This document shows, piece after piece, positions 33,435 to 45,483 of a stretch of DNA of 64,000 bases (its first letter is position 1; each line of letters starts with the position of its first letter). Source of the stretch: Brachycybe producta (lineage: Eukaryota > Arthropoda > Diplopoda > Playtdesmida > Andrognathidae); NCBI GenBank assembly GCA_036925085.1, contig JAUPFP010000045.1:1302001-1366000 (forward strand), in the 5' to 3' direction. A program made the translations under genes and the position numbers. Under the pieces are notes generated by a model. It had not been told where the DNA came from. It saw nothing but the letters and a program-made list of their open reading frames with translations, and made no database searches.

Positions 33435-33740
33435 ATATCATGTATGCAATATAGAGCAAATGTTTCTCAATCTGTGGCCCAAGTGCCAATTGTGAAGTAA
33501 TCATCATTAGTGCAATTGCAATTAAACTTATGCTTTTTTTCTAATCAAAAAGTACAGTTAAGTGGCTTAGCTGTCTTGATTACTATCAGTGAGTCAACTA
33601 GAGTTCTAGCCTCTAACTAGTATTTTTGATTTAAAAAAAAACAATTGTTGGTTGATCTAAACAGGATTGTTACTTTACAATTGGCTCTTGGGCCACAGAT
33701 TGAGAAACATTTGGTAGATATTGCATTAAAATCGGACCCT
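33435..33740. mobile_element. Family B copy, ~305 bp, within family A
   Basis: TATGCAATATAGAGCAAATG, TTTCTCAATCTGTGGCCCAA and GTGCCAATTG match family B. The mirror block AATTGGCTCTTGGGCCACAG, ATTGAGAAACATTTG lies at the right. The leftmost terminal bases are not recognisable. Confidence 0.7.
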
Positions 33741-33810
33741 ATATACAGTATATACTGTATAAAACAAAAATACTGTTATGTGATTCTGCTAATTACCATT
33801 CTTGTTTCTA

Positions 33811-34034
33811 ATACCTGATAATTTAATTGCAATTAAATAATAAATGTGTTCTACAGAGCCCTGTGAAGGGCAAACTAACAATATATCAAATTCAAAATAT
33901 TGATTTAGTATTTCAATTTAAAATATTAATAATAGTCAGTTTTTATTTGGTTGATGTGTCCTTAACTGAATTCCGTATAATTCACCTAAACACATTTAAT
34001 TTGAATTCATTTAACTCATGTGTGTACAAGGTAT
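33811..34034 (+). mobile_element. Family J copy 1
   Basis: Text from ATACCTGATAATTTAATTGC through GTTCTACAGAGCCCTGTGAA and GGGCAAAC to AATTCATTTAACTCATGTGT matches the inverted copy at 40967-41246 over most of its length. The end ACCTTGTACACACATGAG (minus strand) mirrors the other end in the second copy. Non-coding. Confidence 0.65.
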
Positions 34035-34392
34035 TACTCTTATTGTTGCTTCTAAAACACAAATAATAATCAAGAGTTCGAAAATCACCTGTTCATAAAA
34101 CATATTAAATGATCTCAGAAAACAAAAACAGCAGCAAGAGAAGCTGAGAATGGTTTGTTTCAGTAACCAACCAAAATCATATCTTCAATTTTTACCATTG
34201 ATTTTTAATAAATAAAAAGCTGACGTGATCTTCGATTAAGTAATTTTCCATCAAATCATAGTAATTTATATACAATATGCACACACACACACATAAAAAA
34301 TAAACAATTTTGTATTCGCATCTAAATGTGTGTTTTTGCACTATTGCGTGATAAAATTCCATACTTGTAGTTTTGCAACAATCCCAAAGAAG

Positions 34393-34433
34393 AACCTCAC
34401 CATCATCATCATCATCATCATCACCACCATCAC
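34393..34433 (+). repeat. (ATC/ACC)n microsatellite
   Basis: Eight or so CATCATCAT units pass into CACCACCATCACC. The Ser-rich frame here is a by-product of the repeat. Confidence 0.8.
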
Positions 34434-34922
34434 CAATCTACTACAAACACACAATTGAAGCAATTTGTTTACCTCCCCCAGTCTATGACAGTTTGTTGTA
34501 TTCAGTTGCTGCTGCTATACTGCTTATCTATGATTTTTCTAATTATGATGCTATTTGCCTGTCTACCAACAATTACCATTGAGGCACTTTTCGATTTCCA
34601 CCCTATTTATTTTTTGGCACCTCCTTTTTTTTTGTTGTACATTTCTATATATAAACATGTCTGTATGTATGGATCTATATAGGAACCTCTAAACAAGTTG
34701 CTTATTTACAATGGATTTTTTTTATCAGCTTTTAAATTCTCTTCACCTGTTTTTATCTCTAATACCACAAATTAAATATTTACTGCACGAAATACAGTCC
34801 TCCTGACCGTTTATTAGAATTACATTTTTGTGGTAATTTATCTGTGTGTGTGCTAGTTTTTTCCATTTCACATAAAATATCAGAACTGGAAATGATATTT
34901 GCATGTAAAACATAGAAACATA

Positions 34923-35482
34923 CAGTCGCCTCGCTGTAACTTGAAGCTTGTGATGTCATGGAGGAGGGGGTTGAAAACTGGTTTTAAAGTGTAAAAACAC
35001 CTCTTAAACTATTGATTTATGCTGTCTATTTCACGTGCAAAGTGAAGTTGAAACTTGAATATGTTTTAGAAACTAAGAAGGGGGGGGTATACCTCAATCA
35101 GTTCAGTGTGTTTTCATCTTGATATGTTTTAAAATGTACTTTTTATGTCAGTTTGAAAATGGCAGAAGTTTAAGCAGAGGACATGTTTTTTATTATTTGT
35201 CTATAAAAGGTTAATTTTGAAAGATAATCAACGTGAAATTATTTTTAAATGATTGTGCTATACCCTTTCTATTTTCTAAAACACTTTCAAGTTTTGTTTT
35301 AATATTGTTCATCAAAAGTTCGATTTTCATCTGTTTGTTTCTAAAGCATTTTTACGAGTGTCAAACAGAAGGTTTCTTAAACACTGTTGTTATTACTTCT
35401 TTTATATCAGACAAGAAGACACTCACAGATTTCTAATCAACCCGTATGACGTCACAAGCCTCAATTTGTAATGTGTCGACTG
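34923..35482. mobile_element. Family A, most complete copy, mariner-like ends, 560 bp
   Basis: The ends CAGTCGCCTCGCTGTAACTT and, on the minus strand, CAGTCGACACATTACAAATT are flanked by TA (34921-34922 and 35483-35484). The inverted ends continue through GCTTGTGATGTCAT / GCTTGTGACGTCAT and GGGGTTG / CGGGTTG. Inside are the two family A arms: TTTTAGAAACTAAGAAGG and TTTTCATCTTGATATG at the left, and their mirror TTTTGAAAGATAATCAACGT and TTTCTAAAACACTTTCAAGT at the right. This copy ties the dispersed A half-units to one parent element. It has no transposase. Confidence 0.8.
35447..35454. promoter_or_regulatory. CRE palindrome in a transposon end
   Basis: TGACGTCA lies in the right inverted end of the complete family A element. 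The left end carries TGATGTCA at the mirrored place. Confidence 0.35.
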
Positions 35483-35489
35483 TAATGTT

Positions 35490-36550
35490 CCGTTTATAGT
35501 CGGTCACTATTTGTCTATATACAATTCGAACACAAAAGTCCGATAGGACGAATGTTAACGCGACATAAGCACAAGTGCTGAATAATAAAATGTGGACAGT
35601 GGGACAACCATGTTTTCTTTATAAATGATTTTAAATTTTGTAAGATTATTTTTGTGCAAAAGGGGAATATTTACTCATAAAACGATTAATAAAAGAAGAA
35701 AAAAGGGGGGAAATGTTTGCTCAAAAAATAAGAGGGTTTTAGAGTAACCTGAGATATATATTGACAGAAAGGGACATTTTAGAAGTATTAGTTATAGGGG
35801 GGATGGGGAAAAGGGGGATAACTGAATAGCATATGTTGAAAGTGAAATTTTAAAAATATTGGAGGATTTAATAATATTCTGCAAATATAGTTAGTGAGAA
35901 TTGTTGAAGAAAATAACAGAAATTGTGTCCACATTTACCACGTTGGGACAGGAGCGTTTTTTTTTGCCCTTGAGGTTTTTACGTGTTGCTAGAAATGGGA
36001 ACAGTCACATTGTTGCAGAAAGACATTTTTGAAGTAGGGGATTTTGTGGATTAGTGTCTTTTTCAAAAAAAAATGAAGCTGATTGGAAGTACAGATTTTG
36101 GGAAAATAAAAGCAAAAGTGGACACGGATGGTGTTCAAGATGACAAAATTCCATTCCCCCCCCCCCCCCCCCCCCAGACTGATTTTTGTTTTTATCAAGA
36201 GTTTTTTTTTTTGTAAAGAAGACCTCCTTTGAAGTTTTTATTGTATTTTTGTTGTTGTTCTCTTTAAGTTTTGTCAAATTCATTACTTGAGCATATCTCA
36301 AGTTTAAATCATAATTCAGTTGGGATGTTGTTATTGTTCTCTTGAGTTATCTCAATGTCTTGACGAGAGAGACACATCACACAATGCTCCTTTAACAATA
36401 GAAATTGCAGAAGAAGAAATGTGTGAATGTATAATCTGGTGACACATTTGCATTATACATGTTAAGATAGATTTTTGCTTTTTGGTAGCACGTTTTTTAG
36501 ACCTACATTTTTGAAACAAAAATTGATGGCTCAGCTCACAAAACTTAATA
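35490..36550. other. No gene seen; poly-C run
   Basis: A run of about 20 C at 36157-36176 is followed by short frames and T runs. No exon or bounded element was recognised. Confidence 0.5.
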
Positions 36551-36555
36551 GTGAG

Positions 36556-36660
36556 ATCAACCAACCAAACTAATAGTGACCCCAGCCCACTAAACACATA
36601 AGGACCATACTGCCCGCGCAGTCTCAAAAAGCAGACTAGGCCCACAAAGCCTTGTCAGGC
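36556..36660. repeat. Family H tract, 9-bp period
   Basis: Text such as GCCCACTAA, GGACCATAC, TGCCCGCGC and AGGCCCACAAAGCC steps at about 9 bp. A shorter tract (GGTCCATGAGGTCTACAACC) follows at 36872-36900. Weaker than the tract at 45126. Confidence 0.4.
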
Positions 36661-37910
36661 CATCGCTTGTTTGCAAGTTACCTGTTTTGGTAAAACCTAC
36701 ACGACATTGACTTAAGGTGGCTGCATAGTTATTTAATTCGTTCGTGTAGTACGAGATGGCGGAGGTTTGAATGCATTTGGATGCAAAAATGTCAAGCAAA
36801 CGTTTTAGAAATAAACATTGTGAATTGTTTTTAAAACTAGAAGAGTAAAAGATTATGCTAAAAGTTTTCAAAAGGTCCATGAGGTCTACAACCCCTATGG
36901 ATTTTTTTTACTTAACATTGCCAGATCAGCTAAGGCTTTTGGAAAAATACCTACCGGTTACTGGTTTCTAATTTCTGGTGTTGTATGTTTTACACCTTTT
37001 TTTGGGGGGGGGGGTTGCAATTTTTCTATAACAAATTTTCTTAGAAATTATCTTTAAAATAACTTTTTTTTTTACACACCGCCTTCTTTTTTGTTTCTTT
37101 CTTGTAACACTGTTGACAGAATATGATTGACGATTCTCCAAATATTTGTAAGAAACTGACCTGTCCTGTAGGTTGTTTTTTTTTTTTTTAGAATAATATA
37201 TATAAAAAAATCTCACCAACAACTTTATGTCATTTAGGTTTTTTTTTTAAAGTTATAACTTAAAAACATTAGTATAGAGGACCTCCTGGGTCATAAGGGT
37301 TGATTTTTTTTTTGTTTTTGTTTTGAATTTAAATGAAGGTGCGCATATGACTACATATAAATCTATGTTGTTGGTATTTTTTTCTTCTTCAAAGTTTTAA
37401 GTTAAAAAAGTGTCCCTGCAGAGTTTGCGTCTGATGAAAGCAAACTACACCTTTTTTTGTTAGGTGGCACCCCTGTGGTTCCTAACTGGATATGTGTTTT
37501 GGAGAAGAGGAGTCTTCAGTGACTTTGTCTGTGCACATTTATTTATATGGAAAATATGAAACCCATCTAAAAATTATTTTTCATACTTTATTCTGTCTGT
37601 GTTTCAAAGGGAATTTTTTTTTAATATCAAAGAAGAAGGCATTTAAGATATAAATTTTAGGGGAGATTTTTTTGTTCTCTAATGTGACGATTTCTGAACA
37701 AGAGGTAATGAACCTTAAATGTTGACTAACAAATAAAATAGGTAATTGTTACATAATGGCCATATTCTAAAACATGTCTAAATAAAAAGGAGATTCACTT
37801 ATATTTTTTTTTTTTACTTAAACTTTATTTAAGTACAGTTTTCTGAATTGCCCTTAAATGAAGTTTTAACTAGTTATTTATCTAAAAATGTTCATCATGA
37901 TGTCAGTTGT

Positions 37911-38272
37911 AAGGGTAGATTTATACTCCAAACATTGCTAAGATTTTGCAAGCTTTTGAAGGTGCTAAAAATTAGCTTCCGAAAGCGCTTAGCTTGTTCT
38001 TACAAAGATGTGGTCTTGCAAGCTTCACAATATTTTTATAACCTTTTATACTCTATAAAACAGATATCCACTGTATGCAAAACAATAGGTGTGACTTGAT
38101 GATCCAATTTGTGAGGCTATTTCATGATTAGTGCTTTGATTTGCTAAGCGGTGAATTACTAATATTTTAGAAGGTTTTTAGGCTACATGCTTTAACCAAG
38201 GCTCAGCTCTGACATCATTTTTGAAGCTGTACAGGCTGTTTCGCCACTTAGCTACGGAGTATAAACCAAGCT
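37911..38272. mobile_element. MITE, ~362 bp, ends near GTTTATACTCC
   Basis: The left end AAGGGTAGATTTATACTCC and the right end read on the minus strand, AAGCTTGGTTTATACTCC, both lead to GCTAAG within 15 bases. The interior repeats CTTGCAAGCTT-type words and is non-coding. The target duplication is unclear. Confidence 0.55.
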
Positions 38273-38279
38273 TAATGCC

Positions 38280-39100
38280 AGCTTGTTTTATAGTTGAAGT
38301 CGCATTGCAGCATAGAGGTCTTTGGGTTTGTTCAGTTCCTAAGCACTTTTGCAGTGGCTCTCCAGCTTCACTTAGTGATTAGTTATTATATTTTTCAATT
38401 TAATTAATGTAAAATGGACGTGAATAACGCCTCATACATTGTATTCTATTTGAGCTGCTTGACAAAGAGGAATTGAATTCACCCTTTCCTTAATGATAAG
38501 CTTTCTTCAAAACAAGCTTAAATTTTGTAAATAGCGAGAGTTTTGTCTTAAAAGTCATGTTTTAAATTATCATTTTAAAGTTAAAATACAACCATTTTTT
38601 CTTCTTCTAATATTTCTAAAAGGATTATTTTTTTATTATCAATATTATTATATATAAACTTGGAGCCTTATTGAATTACAAATGTCTTTATCGTGTATGA
38701 AATTCATATATTTTTTGTTTCTAGTCTTAAAATTTGTAATTTTATACAGTGTTATCTTAACATAAAATCTTGGACAGTGACTAGAAGAATATAAAAGAAA
38801 CAACTTTATAAAATTGAAACCAATGGTGTGAAGGGTGAGGTTAAAGGACTACTGTTTTTTTTTTGTTTAAAAAATGGAAGTAATCTTGTTTCTTTTTTAC
38901 ATTATGAAGAATCGCAGATTCTTTAGAAAGAAAGAAGAAAAAAAAAAAGTCAGAAGTTTCTTGTTTTGTATTTTTCAAAATGTCATGTCCATGCGAATGT
39001 CTTATGTCGAAATGGAAAAGTAACAAACAAATTCTTGAAATGATATTTGTTTGTTTTACTCTTGTGTTAAAATGTAAACCAAAAAAAAATGCTCGTAAGT
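38280..39100. other. No gene seen
   Basis: AT-rich with A and T runs; frames short; no bounded repeat found. Confidence 0.5.
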
Positions 39101-39106
39101 TTTAAC

Positions 39107-39405
39107 CAGGACTGTATTTTTATATGCAAAATATCAAGCAAATGTTTCTCGATTTGTGGCCCAAAGGGCCAATTGTAAATTAATTATCATCATCATCATT
39201 AGAGCAACTGCAATTATGCTTTTTCTCATCAAAAATTCTCATTAGAGGCTAGATGTCTGTTCACTATCATTTGGCAACTAGAGTTCTAGCCTCTCTAAAA
39301 AAAATGTTGGTTGATCTAAACGGGATTGTTTGTTACTTCAAAATTGGCTTTTGAGCCACAGATTGAGAAACACATGTTTGATATTGCATAAAAATCCGAG
39401 CCCTA
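39107..39405. mobile_element. Family B copy, 299 bp
   Basis: The left end CAGGACTGTATTTTTATATG and the right end (minus strand) TAGGGCTCGGATTTTTATGC enclose mirrored AAATGTTTCTCGATTTGTGG and CCAATTG blocks. The interior contains ATCATCATCATCATTAGAGC. The flanks GTTTTAAC and GTTATAAG agree at 6 of 8 positions, as expected for an aged hAT duplication. Confidence 0.8.
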
Positions 39406-40479
39406 GTTATAAGTTATAACTGTTTAAAGTTAAATTCGTTAAACATAGGCTTATTTCAAGTCTGTACTTGGACGTGCCTGTTGTTGTTTCTTTCACTCAG
39501 ATAAAAAAAAATAAAACACTTAAAAGTTGTCCTTTTTGAACTTACAAATTATATTTTACAATTGTCACAAATATTATGTTTGACACTTTTGATTGTTTGC
39601 ATATACAACTTATACATGTACTAAGCTGGGTACAGACGGTCAGTTCTAGCTTGTCAATCCTGGGTGAGAGAATACACACATTTGTTCAAATCGTTATGCT
39701 TTGCAATAGTGACAAAATGAGCAATTAGTTAAAAAAGATAGCAGCATGCGTCACATTTCAGGAGAAAACCAAAGGATGGACAAGTCAGAATTGACAGTCT
39801 GTTCCTAGCTTTAGATGTGGGTGTAGGATTTAGGTAGAGCAAAGGATTGACTCTTTTGTATCAGTTTCAGTCTACGCCTATATAATTTATGATATCACAT
39901 TCGAGTGTAGTTTTTAAGATTTTTTTTCATTATTTATTTATTGTTTAAACAAGACATTCACACAGCAACTTTTATGGAAGATATCACAAATTAAATTAGC
40001 AGTAAATTTATTTCACAGATTTGGATGTTTGTGTGGGTTAATTTTTTTTTTCTTCTCTGCTTTCTCTATATAGAAACTCACATTTTAAGGAGCTGTTTAA
40101 TACTTTAGGGATTTGTCTTTTGGGAATACTTTTTATAGATTAAGGTTTGTGTGATGCCGAACTACTGTATATATATATAAATGTGATCACAACTGATCAT
40201 ATAAGTTGGATGTTTAATGGAGACGTCCAAAACATTAATTTACTGCACTTGTGTGCTCTTGTGGAGAAAATTGGGGAGTTATTTATAGATTTTTTTTTCT
40301 TTCTGTATGTTAGATCAGGTTGCCCCTCAGTTATGGGTTTCTTTTGAGAGTCGTCGATATTGGCGATTTTTCACTTTGAGGATGGAGAGAAGAGGGTCGT
40401 TTGTTGGGTGATTTGAAACAAGAGCCAGATTTAGGCCCAAATTCAAGAAAAAGCTTATTTAGCCTTATTATTATCACAA

Positions 40480-40590
40480 CCTTAGGGTCATATGCCTAAT
40501 GATTCGTTAGCTAATGTTAAACTCATCAACTTTTGATATGAAGTTTCATGCTAAAGTTGAAGAGTTTAGTATTTTCTTTGGCTCTTGAGT
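40480..40590. repeat. Family K, copy 1, itself a small foldback
   Basis: GGGTCATATGCCTAATG, AAACTCATCAACTTTTGATA and GAAGTTTCATGCTAAAGTTG, AAGAGTTTAG resemble text at 41247-41340. The two ACTCATCAACTTT / AAAGTTGAAGAGT blocks mirror each other. Confidence 0.4.
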
Positions 40591-40591
40591 A

Positions 40592-40826
40592 GGACCTCTG
40601 AAATCTTATTTGCAAATATCAAGCAAATGTTTCTCAATTCGTGGGCCCAAGCTTGGTGTCAAATGTGAAGTAGTCATGATCATCATTAGAGGCTAGATGT
40701 CTGGTTACTATCAGTTGTCAACTAGAAACTTGTTGGTTGATCTAAACGGGATTGTGAATTCACAACTAGCTCTTGACGCACAGATTGAGAAACATTTGCT
40801 TGATTTTTCATAAAAATCCGAGCCAT
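40592..40826. mobile_element. Family B copy, shortened, ~235 bp
   Basis: AATATCAAGCAAATGTTTCT and the mirror block CACAGATTGAGAAACATTTG then CATAAAAATCCGAGCC are clear. The interior lacks about 70 bp found in other copies but keeps GATCATCATTAGAGGCTAGA. Confidence 0.7.
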
Positions 40827-40966
40827 AATTATGAGTAATTATCACAGCTGGGACTTAGCAGCAATCATTAAAAAATGTCATCATTTAAACTTGAACTTTA
40901 CACTTGAAATCTTTGAATATCGTTAAATCATAGAAACCCTCTTTTTTAATTTCGGTCTAATACCAT

Positions 40967-41246
40967 TTACACATCATGAGTTAAATGAATTCAAATTAAA
41001 TGTATTTAGGTGAATTATACGGAATCCAGTTAAGGACATGAACCAAATAAAAATTGACTTTATTATTAAAATTTTAAATTGAAATAGTTTGTATATTTTA
41101 TATTTAAGTATTAACTCAATATTTTCAGATTAATTAACTGAATAAATTGAATTCGACATATTGTTTGTTTGCCCTTCACGGGGCTCTGTAGAACACATTT
41201 ATTATTTAAATGCATTTAAATTATCAGGTGTGTACTAGGTATAAGG
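40967..41246 (-). mobile_element. Family J copy 2, inverted
   Basis: This reads on the minus strand as GTACACACCTGATAATTTAA, GTTCTACAGAGCCCCGTGAA, GGGCAAAC and so on, matching copy 1 at 33811-34034. The ends ACCATTTACACATCATGAG and (minus) ACCTAGTACACACCTGAT are related inverted repeats. Confidence 0.65.
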
Positions 41247-41340
41247 GTCATATTCTTAATGGTTTTAACCTCAACTCATCAACTTTTACATGAAACTTTC
41301 TATCAAAAGTGCATGCGTTTAGCACTACCTTTGACTTAAG
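41247..41340. repeat. Family K, copy 2
   Basis: GGGTCATATTCTTAATG, CAACTCATCAACTTTTACAT, GAAACTTTC and TTTAGCACTACC parallel 40480-40590. The pair flanks the B and J elements, as if these had been inserted between or next to duplicated K text. Confidence 0.35.
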
Positions 41341-41619
41341 AAAGTTTATTGAAAAGAAATTGTCATTCCTTGTAATAGAGATGATAGGTGTTGGCTACAT
41401 AATTTATTTTGAGTTTATTATACATATATATTATAAGAAAAACGACCTCTGGTGTCCAGTGCACACACCTATATAATATTGAATATTGTAAAATATGAGT
41501 CTTAATTGATTGAATTGGAAGTATGTCACGTAATGCATTTTTTTTTCTTCTTTTCAATAATCATGTTTGCTTGCTGCTATTTCTACTTGATAATATATTG
41601 GGGGTGTATTTGAGTGTAT

Positions 41620-41900
41620 GTATGTTGGGGGGGGGGGGGGGGTTTTATTGTTGTAGATTGTGTGTACGCATGCGCGGTGTGAATACATAAGGGAACCACG
41701 TGTACATTGAAAAGGCGCCCTCTTTCTCTTATTCTTATTTGGAGGGAAGGTTGTTTGGTGAGCATTGAACAAAATGCGGTGAGTTTTCATTTTGCTGTCG
41801 GTGTGATCGCAGCCTCTCTCTCAACTCTATCCATTCATTCACCACCAACCACAGCACTTCTTCACTTTCTACTCTTTTATTTTTCACGCTTCATACTTAT
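41620..41900 (+). promoter_or_regulatory. Promoter-like stretch upstream of the signal-peptide exon
   Basis: This is the only place in the area with clustered CpG-bearing sites: ACGCATGCGCGG (NRF-1-like), CCACGTGT (E-box) and GGCGCC. A G run precedes it and a pyrimidine-rich CTCTCTCTCAACTC stretch follows. AAAATGCG|GTGAGTTTT at about 41772-41786 would be a strong splice donor for a 5' exon. It sits about 1.1 kb before the first coding exon. No expression evidence is available. Confidence 0.3.
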
Positions 41901-42944
41901 ATGTTTGGTGTGGGTGTGGACCCAGTCTTACTATTTAATTTCATCATCAACACATGTGATTTTTTTAAAAAATAATATATATTGGCTGTGTTAGATTATG
42001 TTTTAAGAAAGTGTTTGTGAAACATATATAAAAGCAAATTTAATTTTGTGAAAAGTTATTTTCTCTTTGGTGACTTTTATGAAAAACATAATTCGCTTTT
42101 GACACTTTTTTCTTTTTTTTTTTTTTTTTTCCAAATATGTGTTTTCATCTATTGACATTTTCACCTATTGTGGATTAATAGGGGATTTTCTGTTTGAATA
42201 TTACTGGAAAAGAAACATACAAAAGGAGAAAAATCTTAAGAGGATTTATTATATATAATATTTTAGGGTCCAAAAGTGTTTTCTCCAAATGAGAAAACTG
42301 GACATTTATTTTGTTTGCACCTGGTGTGTTTTTATTTCCAAAAAAAAACAAAAAACAAAAATGATGCTTATTGGATAATTTATAATTTTTAATATTCTAG
42401 AAAAAAATGTGTGCAGAAATGCAGTTTGCAAAAAGTGGAGGTGTGTTTGCTAGCGACATCCTACGGATAAAAACTTTTGTTTAAATAAGTTTTGTTCCAA
42501 ACTTTTTTTTTGAAAGTGAGTGAGTAAGAGATGAGTTTGCATTTCAGTTTATAATTTAAATGTTTATACAACTAAATTGACAGTTGAAATTTATTTTTTT
42601 TGTGGAGAGTTCATGGATAATTGAGAAGGTTGTGTTTTTTTTATAAGTCTATTTGATGCAAATGTGATAATTATGCAAATTTGTAATCGCTTCTAGTCAT
42701 GCAAAACTGCTGTGTATTTTAAGTGTAAGAGAGATAGAAAGTAAGAGTAAAAAAAATGCCATCCCACACAGTCGCCATAATAATTCATTTCTAGTATATA
42801 ATATATATTGTCTACACCTGTTTGTTTTGTCTGTTTATGGCTTTTTCAGTCGCGGATTAAGAAGAAGGTTTTATTTTTTTCTTATTTTTGAAACATTTTT
42901 TTTGTTGTTTGGTTGTAAAGGTAAAAACAAAAAAAAAAAAAAAA

Positions 42945-45435
42945 ATGGCAACTTTGTCTCATTGGAGATTTGCAACTTTATTGGTGCATTATTGGATTGG
43001 GATATTATTAGTATTATTGATATTAACGGATCTTGGATTGAGATCCGTATTGTGTGCTACCGGAGGTAAAAGTGGAAGTGGTCCATCCAGAGCTTTTGGT
43101 AGTAGTCGTGGTGTTTTTGGATCGGTTCCCATTATAGAAGAAGATTTGGGTGAGTCAAGTTTTTTTCAAGCGAATTAATTAATTGTGGAAACAAAAACAA
43201 AAACCTCACTAAAATGGTTCAATATGAACTTTTCGAAAAGAAATTTTAAGAAGAAATTGAAAGTTATTTAGAAACTAGAAGAGCAAATAAATGACTTAAG
43301 GTGGTTTGAAATTGGAAATACTTCTTCTCAAATTAGATTATCAGAAGCAAAATGAGAAACTTTGAATGTGTTTTGGGGAAACTAGAAGGGGGGCAGGTTA
43401 ATCACTTCAGGGCATTTCGTGTTGATATATTTGAAAATCAACTTTTTATCTATAAAAAATAAAGTTTATTTTGAAAGATATCAACGTGAAATATACCCTC
43501 TTAAGTAATTGTACTATGGTCTTCTAGTTTCTAAAATAATTTCTAGTGTCTCATAATTTTGGTGTTTAAATCAAGAGTTCGAAACAAATCAGCTGTGTTC
43601 ATAAACCATTTCAAGTTTGTTTTTCGTATTGAAATCTTTTAAAATAAACTTTTTTATGGTAGGTAGAATTGTTATGGATGGTTAGTTAACAAACTTAGTA
43701 GTTCGCATTTTCAGCAAACTTAAAAGTTTAAAACGGTATGGAGAATTTGAATTTGCTATCAAGCTATTTTGTTAACAGCTGATTTTTACAGTTTAAGAAG
43801 AGCAACAATAAGGAGAAATTGAAAAATTGTTAGAAACTAGAATTGTAACTGAAAATTGGTATCTTTTAAAATGAACTGTTTGTTCCCCAAACATTTAAGA
43901 ATATCGTTCTACTTTGGGTCAATTTCTCAAAATGACATAAAATGCTTATTTTTAAAGGATTTTTAAGGCTTATTTTCTTAATTTTGCTCCTGAAAAACTA
44001 ATAGTTTGAAAGACGTTGTTTATGTTTGAAAACCACCTTAAAAGGTAAATTTCTAGTTACCAACAAAAAAATTGCCCTTAAAACTGATTCACTTACTCAA
44101 CTAACTCTTCTAGTTTCTGAAATACTTTGAATTTTTTTACAAATATACAAACTAGAAGAACAATTGGGTTGCCTGTTGTTAGTATTCGATGTTGACATAT
44201 TTTAAAATAAACTTTTTATATCAGTTATGAGAAAATAAAAATGTTGATGGGTTTTTAGACTTGAAAAGCGATAATTGATTGACAATTTCCAAACTTGGAG
44301 ATAAGTTTATTTTTTTAAAGATATCACAACATGAAAATAGTTCAAAATAAGTTTTTTAAGTGATTCGTGTATACTTTTATTCTAGTATCTAAAAAAAACC
44401 TTGAAAAGTTCTTTTTAAATAGTTGGTTTGAAAACTTCATATTATAAACTTGTTAAAAACTAGAGAAATTAAAAAATGGAAGTATTTCATGTTTAAAAGT
44501 TTCTGCAAAATGTTTAAAAGTTTTCAAAACCACCCGTTGATTTTTGTTTTTTTGTTGGAGGAAATTGTGAGGTTGTCACTACAAAAACTCCCTCTTTTTT
44601 GGTCCTTGACATGAGACTACATTAAATTTTAAGTTTCCTCTTCATTTATCATTCAAGTTTGTTTTTCTTGGTTGTTTCTGATAGGAGAGTGAGACTATCT
44701 TCCATTTTCTACTTTGTTTCTTAAGACATTTTTTTAGATGGAAATTATCACATTGTTGATTTTTTTTGTTCTTCCCTCCTTCTTCTTCAATGCTATTTTC
44801 TTTGTTTATTATTTTACTAAGTGTGTTTCAAATGGATGACAATTACAAATTTATTGTCCATTAGTCTGAATGTTGTTGAGTTGAATTTGGGATGCTGTTA
44901 ACAGTACAATTTACTCTTGAAAAAAAAAGTGCAATACAAAGAAGTAAAAAGTTTTCAAAAATAGACGTTTTTAACCTTTAAGAGGGAAGAGGGAGGGAGA
45001 GGGACAGGAAAGATTATATTTTTGAAAAACCAAAAAAGTTGTGAGTTTGTGAACTATTTTGGACAAAAAAGGTGACACATTAGGATTTTTGTGTCTCAAA
45101 AGAACTGTAGAGACTTAGTCAAGAATTGAGACCCAGCTCACCCTACAAAACAATATAGGAAGCCCAGGATTCAGCCATTAGGCCCATCAAGCCCAATGAG
45201 GGCCACAAAGCTCACCAGAGTCCATGATGCTCACGAAGCCCAGGCCCACAAAGCTCACCAAAACTAGGACTTCAACTTGAACCACTTGAGTAGAGTTAGT
45301 TGCAACATAGAAAAAAAAACCCTGTTTTAATGACATCTCTTGATGTTCGAGGGTTCAAGTTGAAGTTCTCTTAACTGCCAAATTTTCTCTTGTTTTTGAA
45401 TTTGAACATTTTACTACAATGTAGGATGTTGTTCA

Positions 45436-45483
<48 letters not shown>

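Noticed and set aside
34393-34582. Ser-rich open frame
   Set aside because: Explained by the ATC microsatellite.
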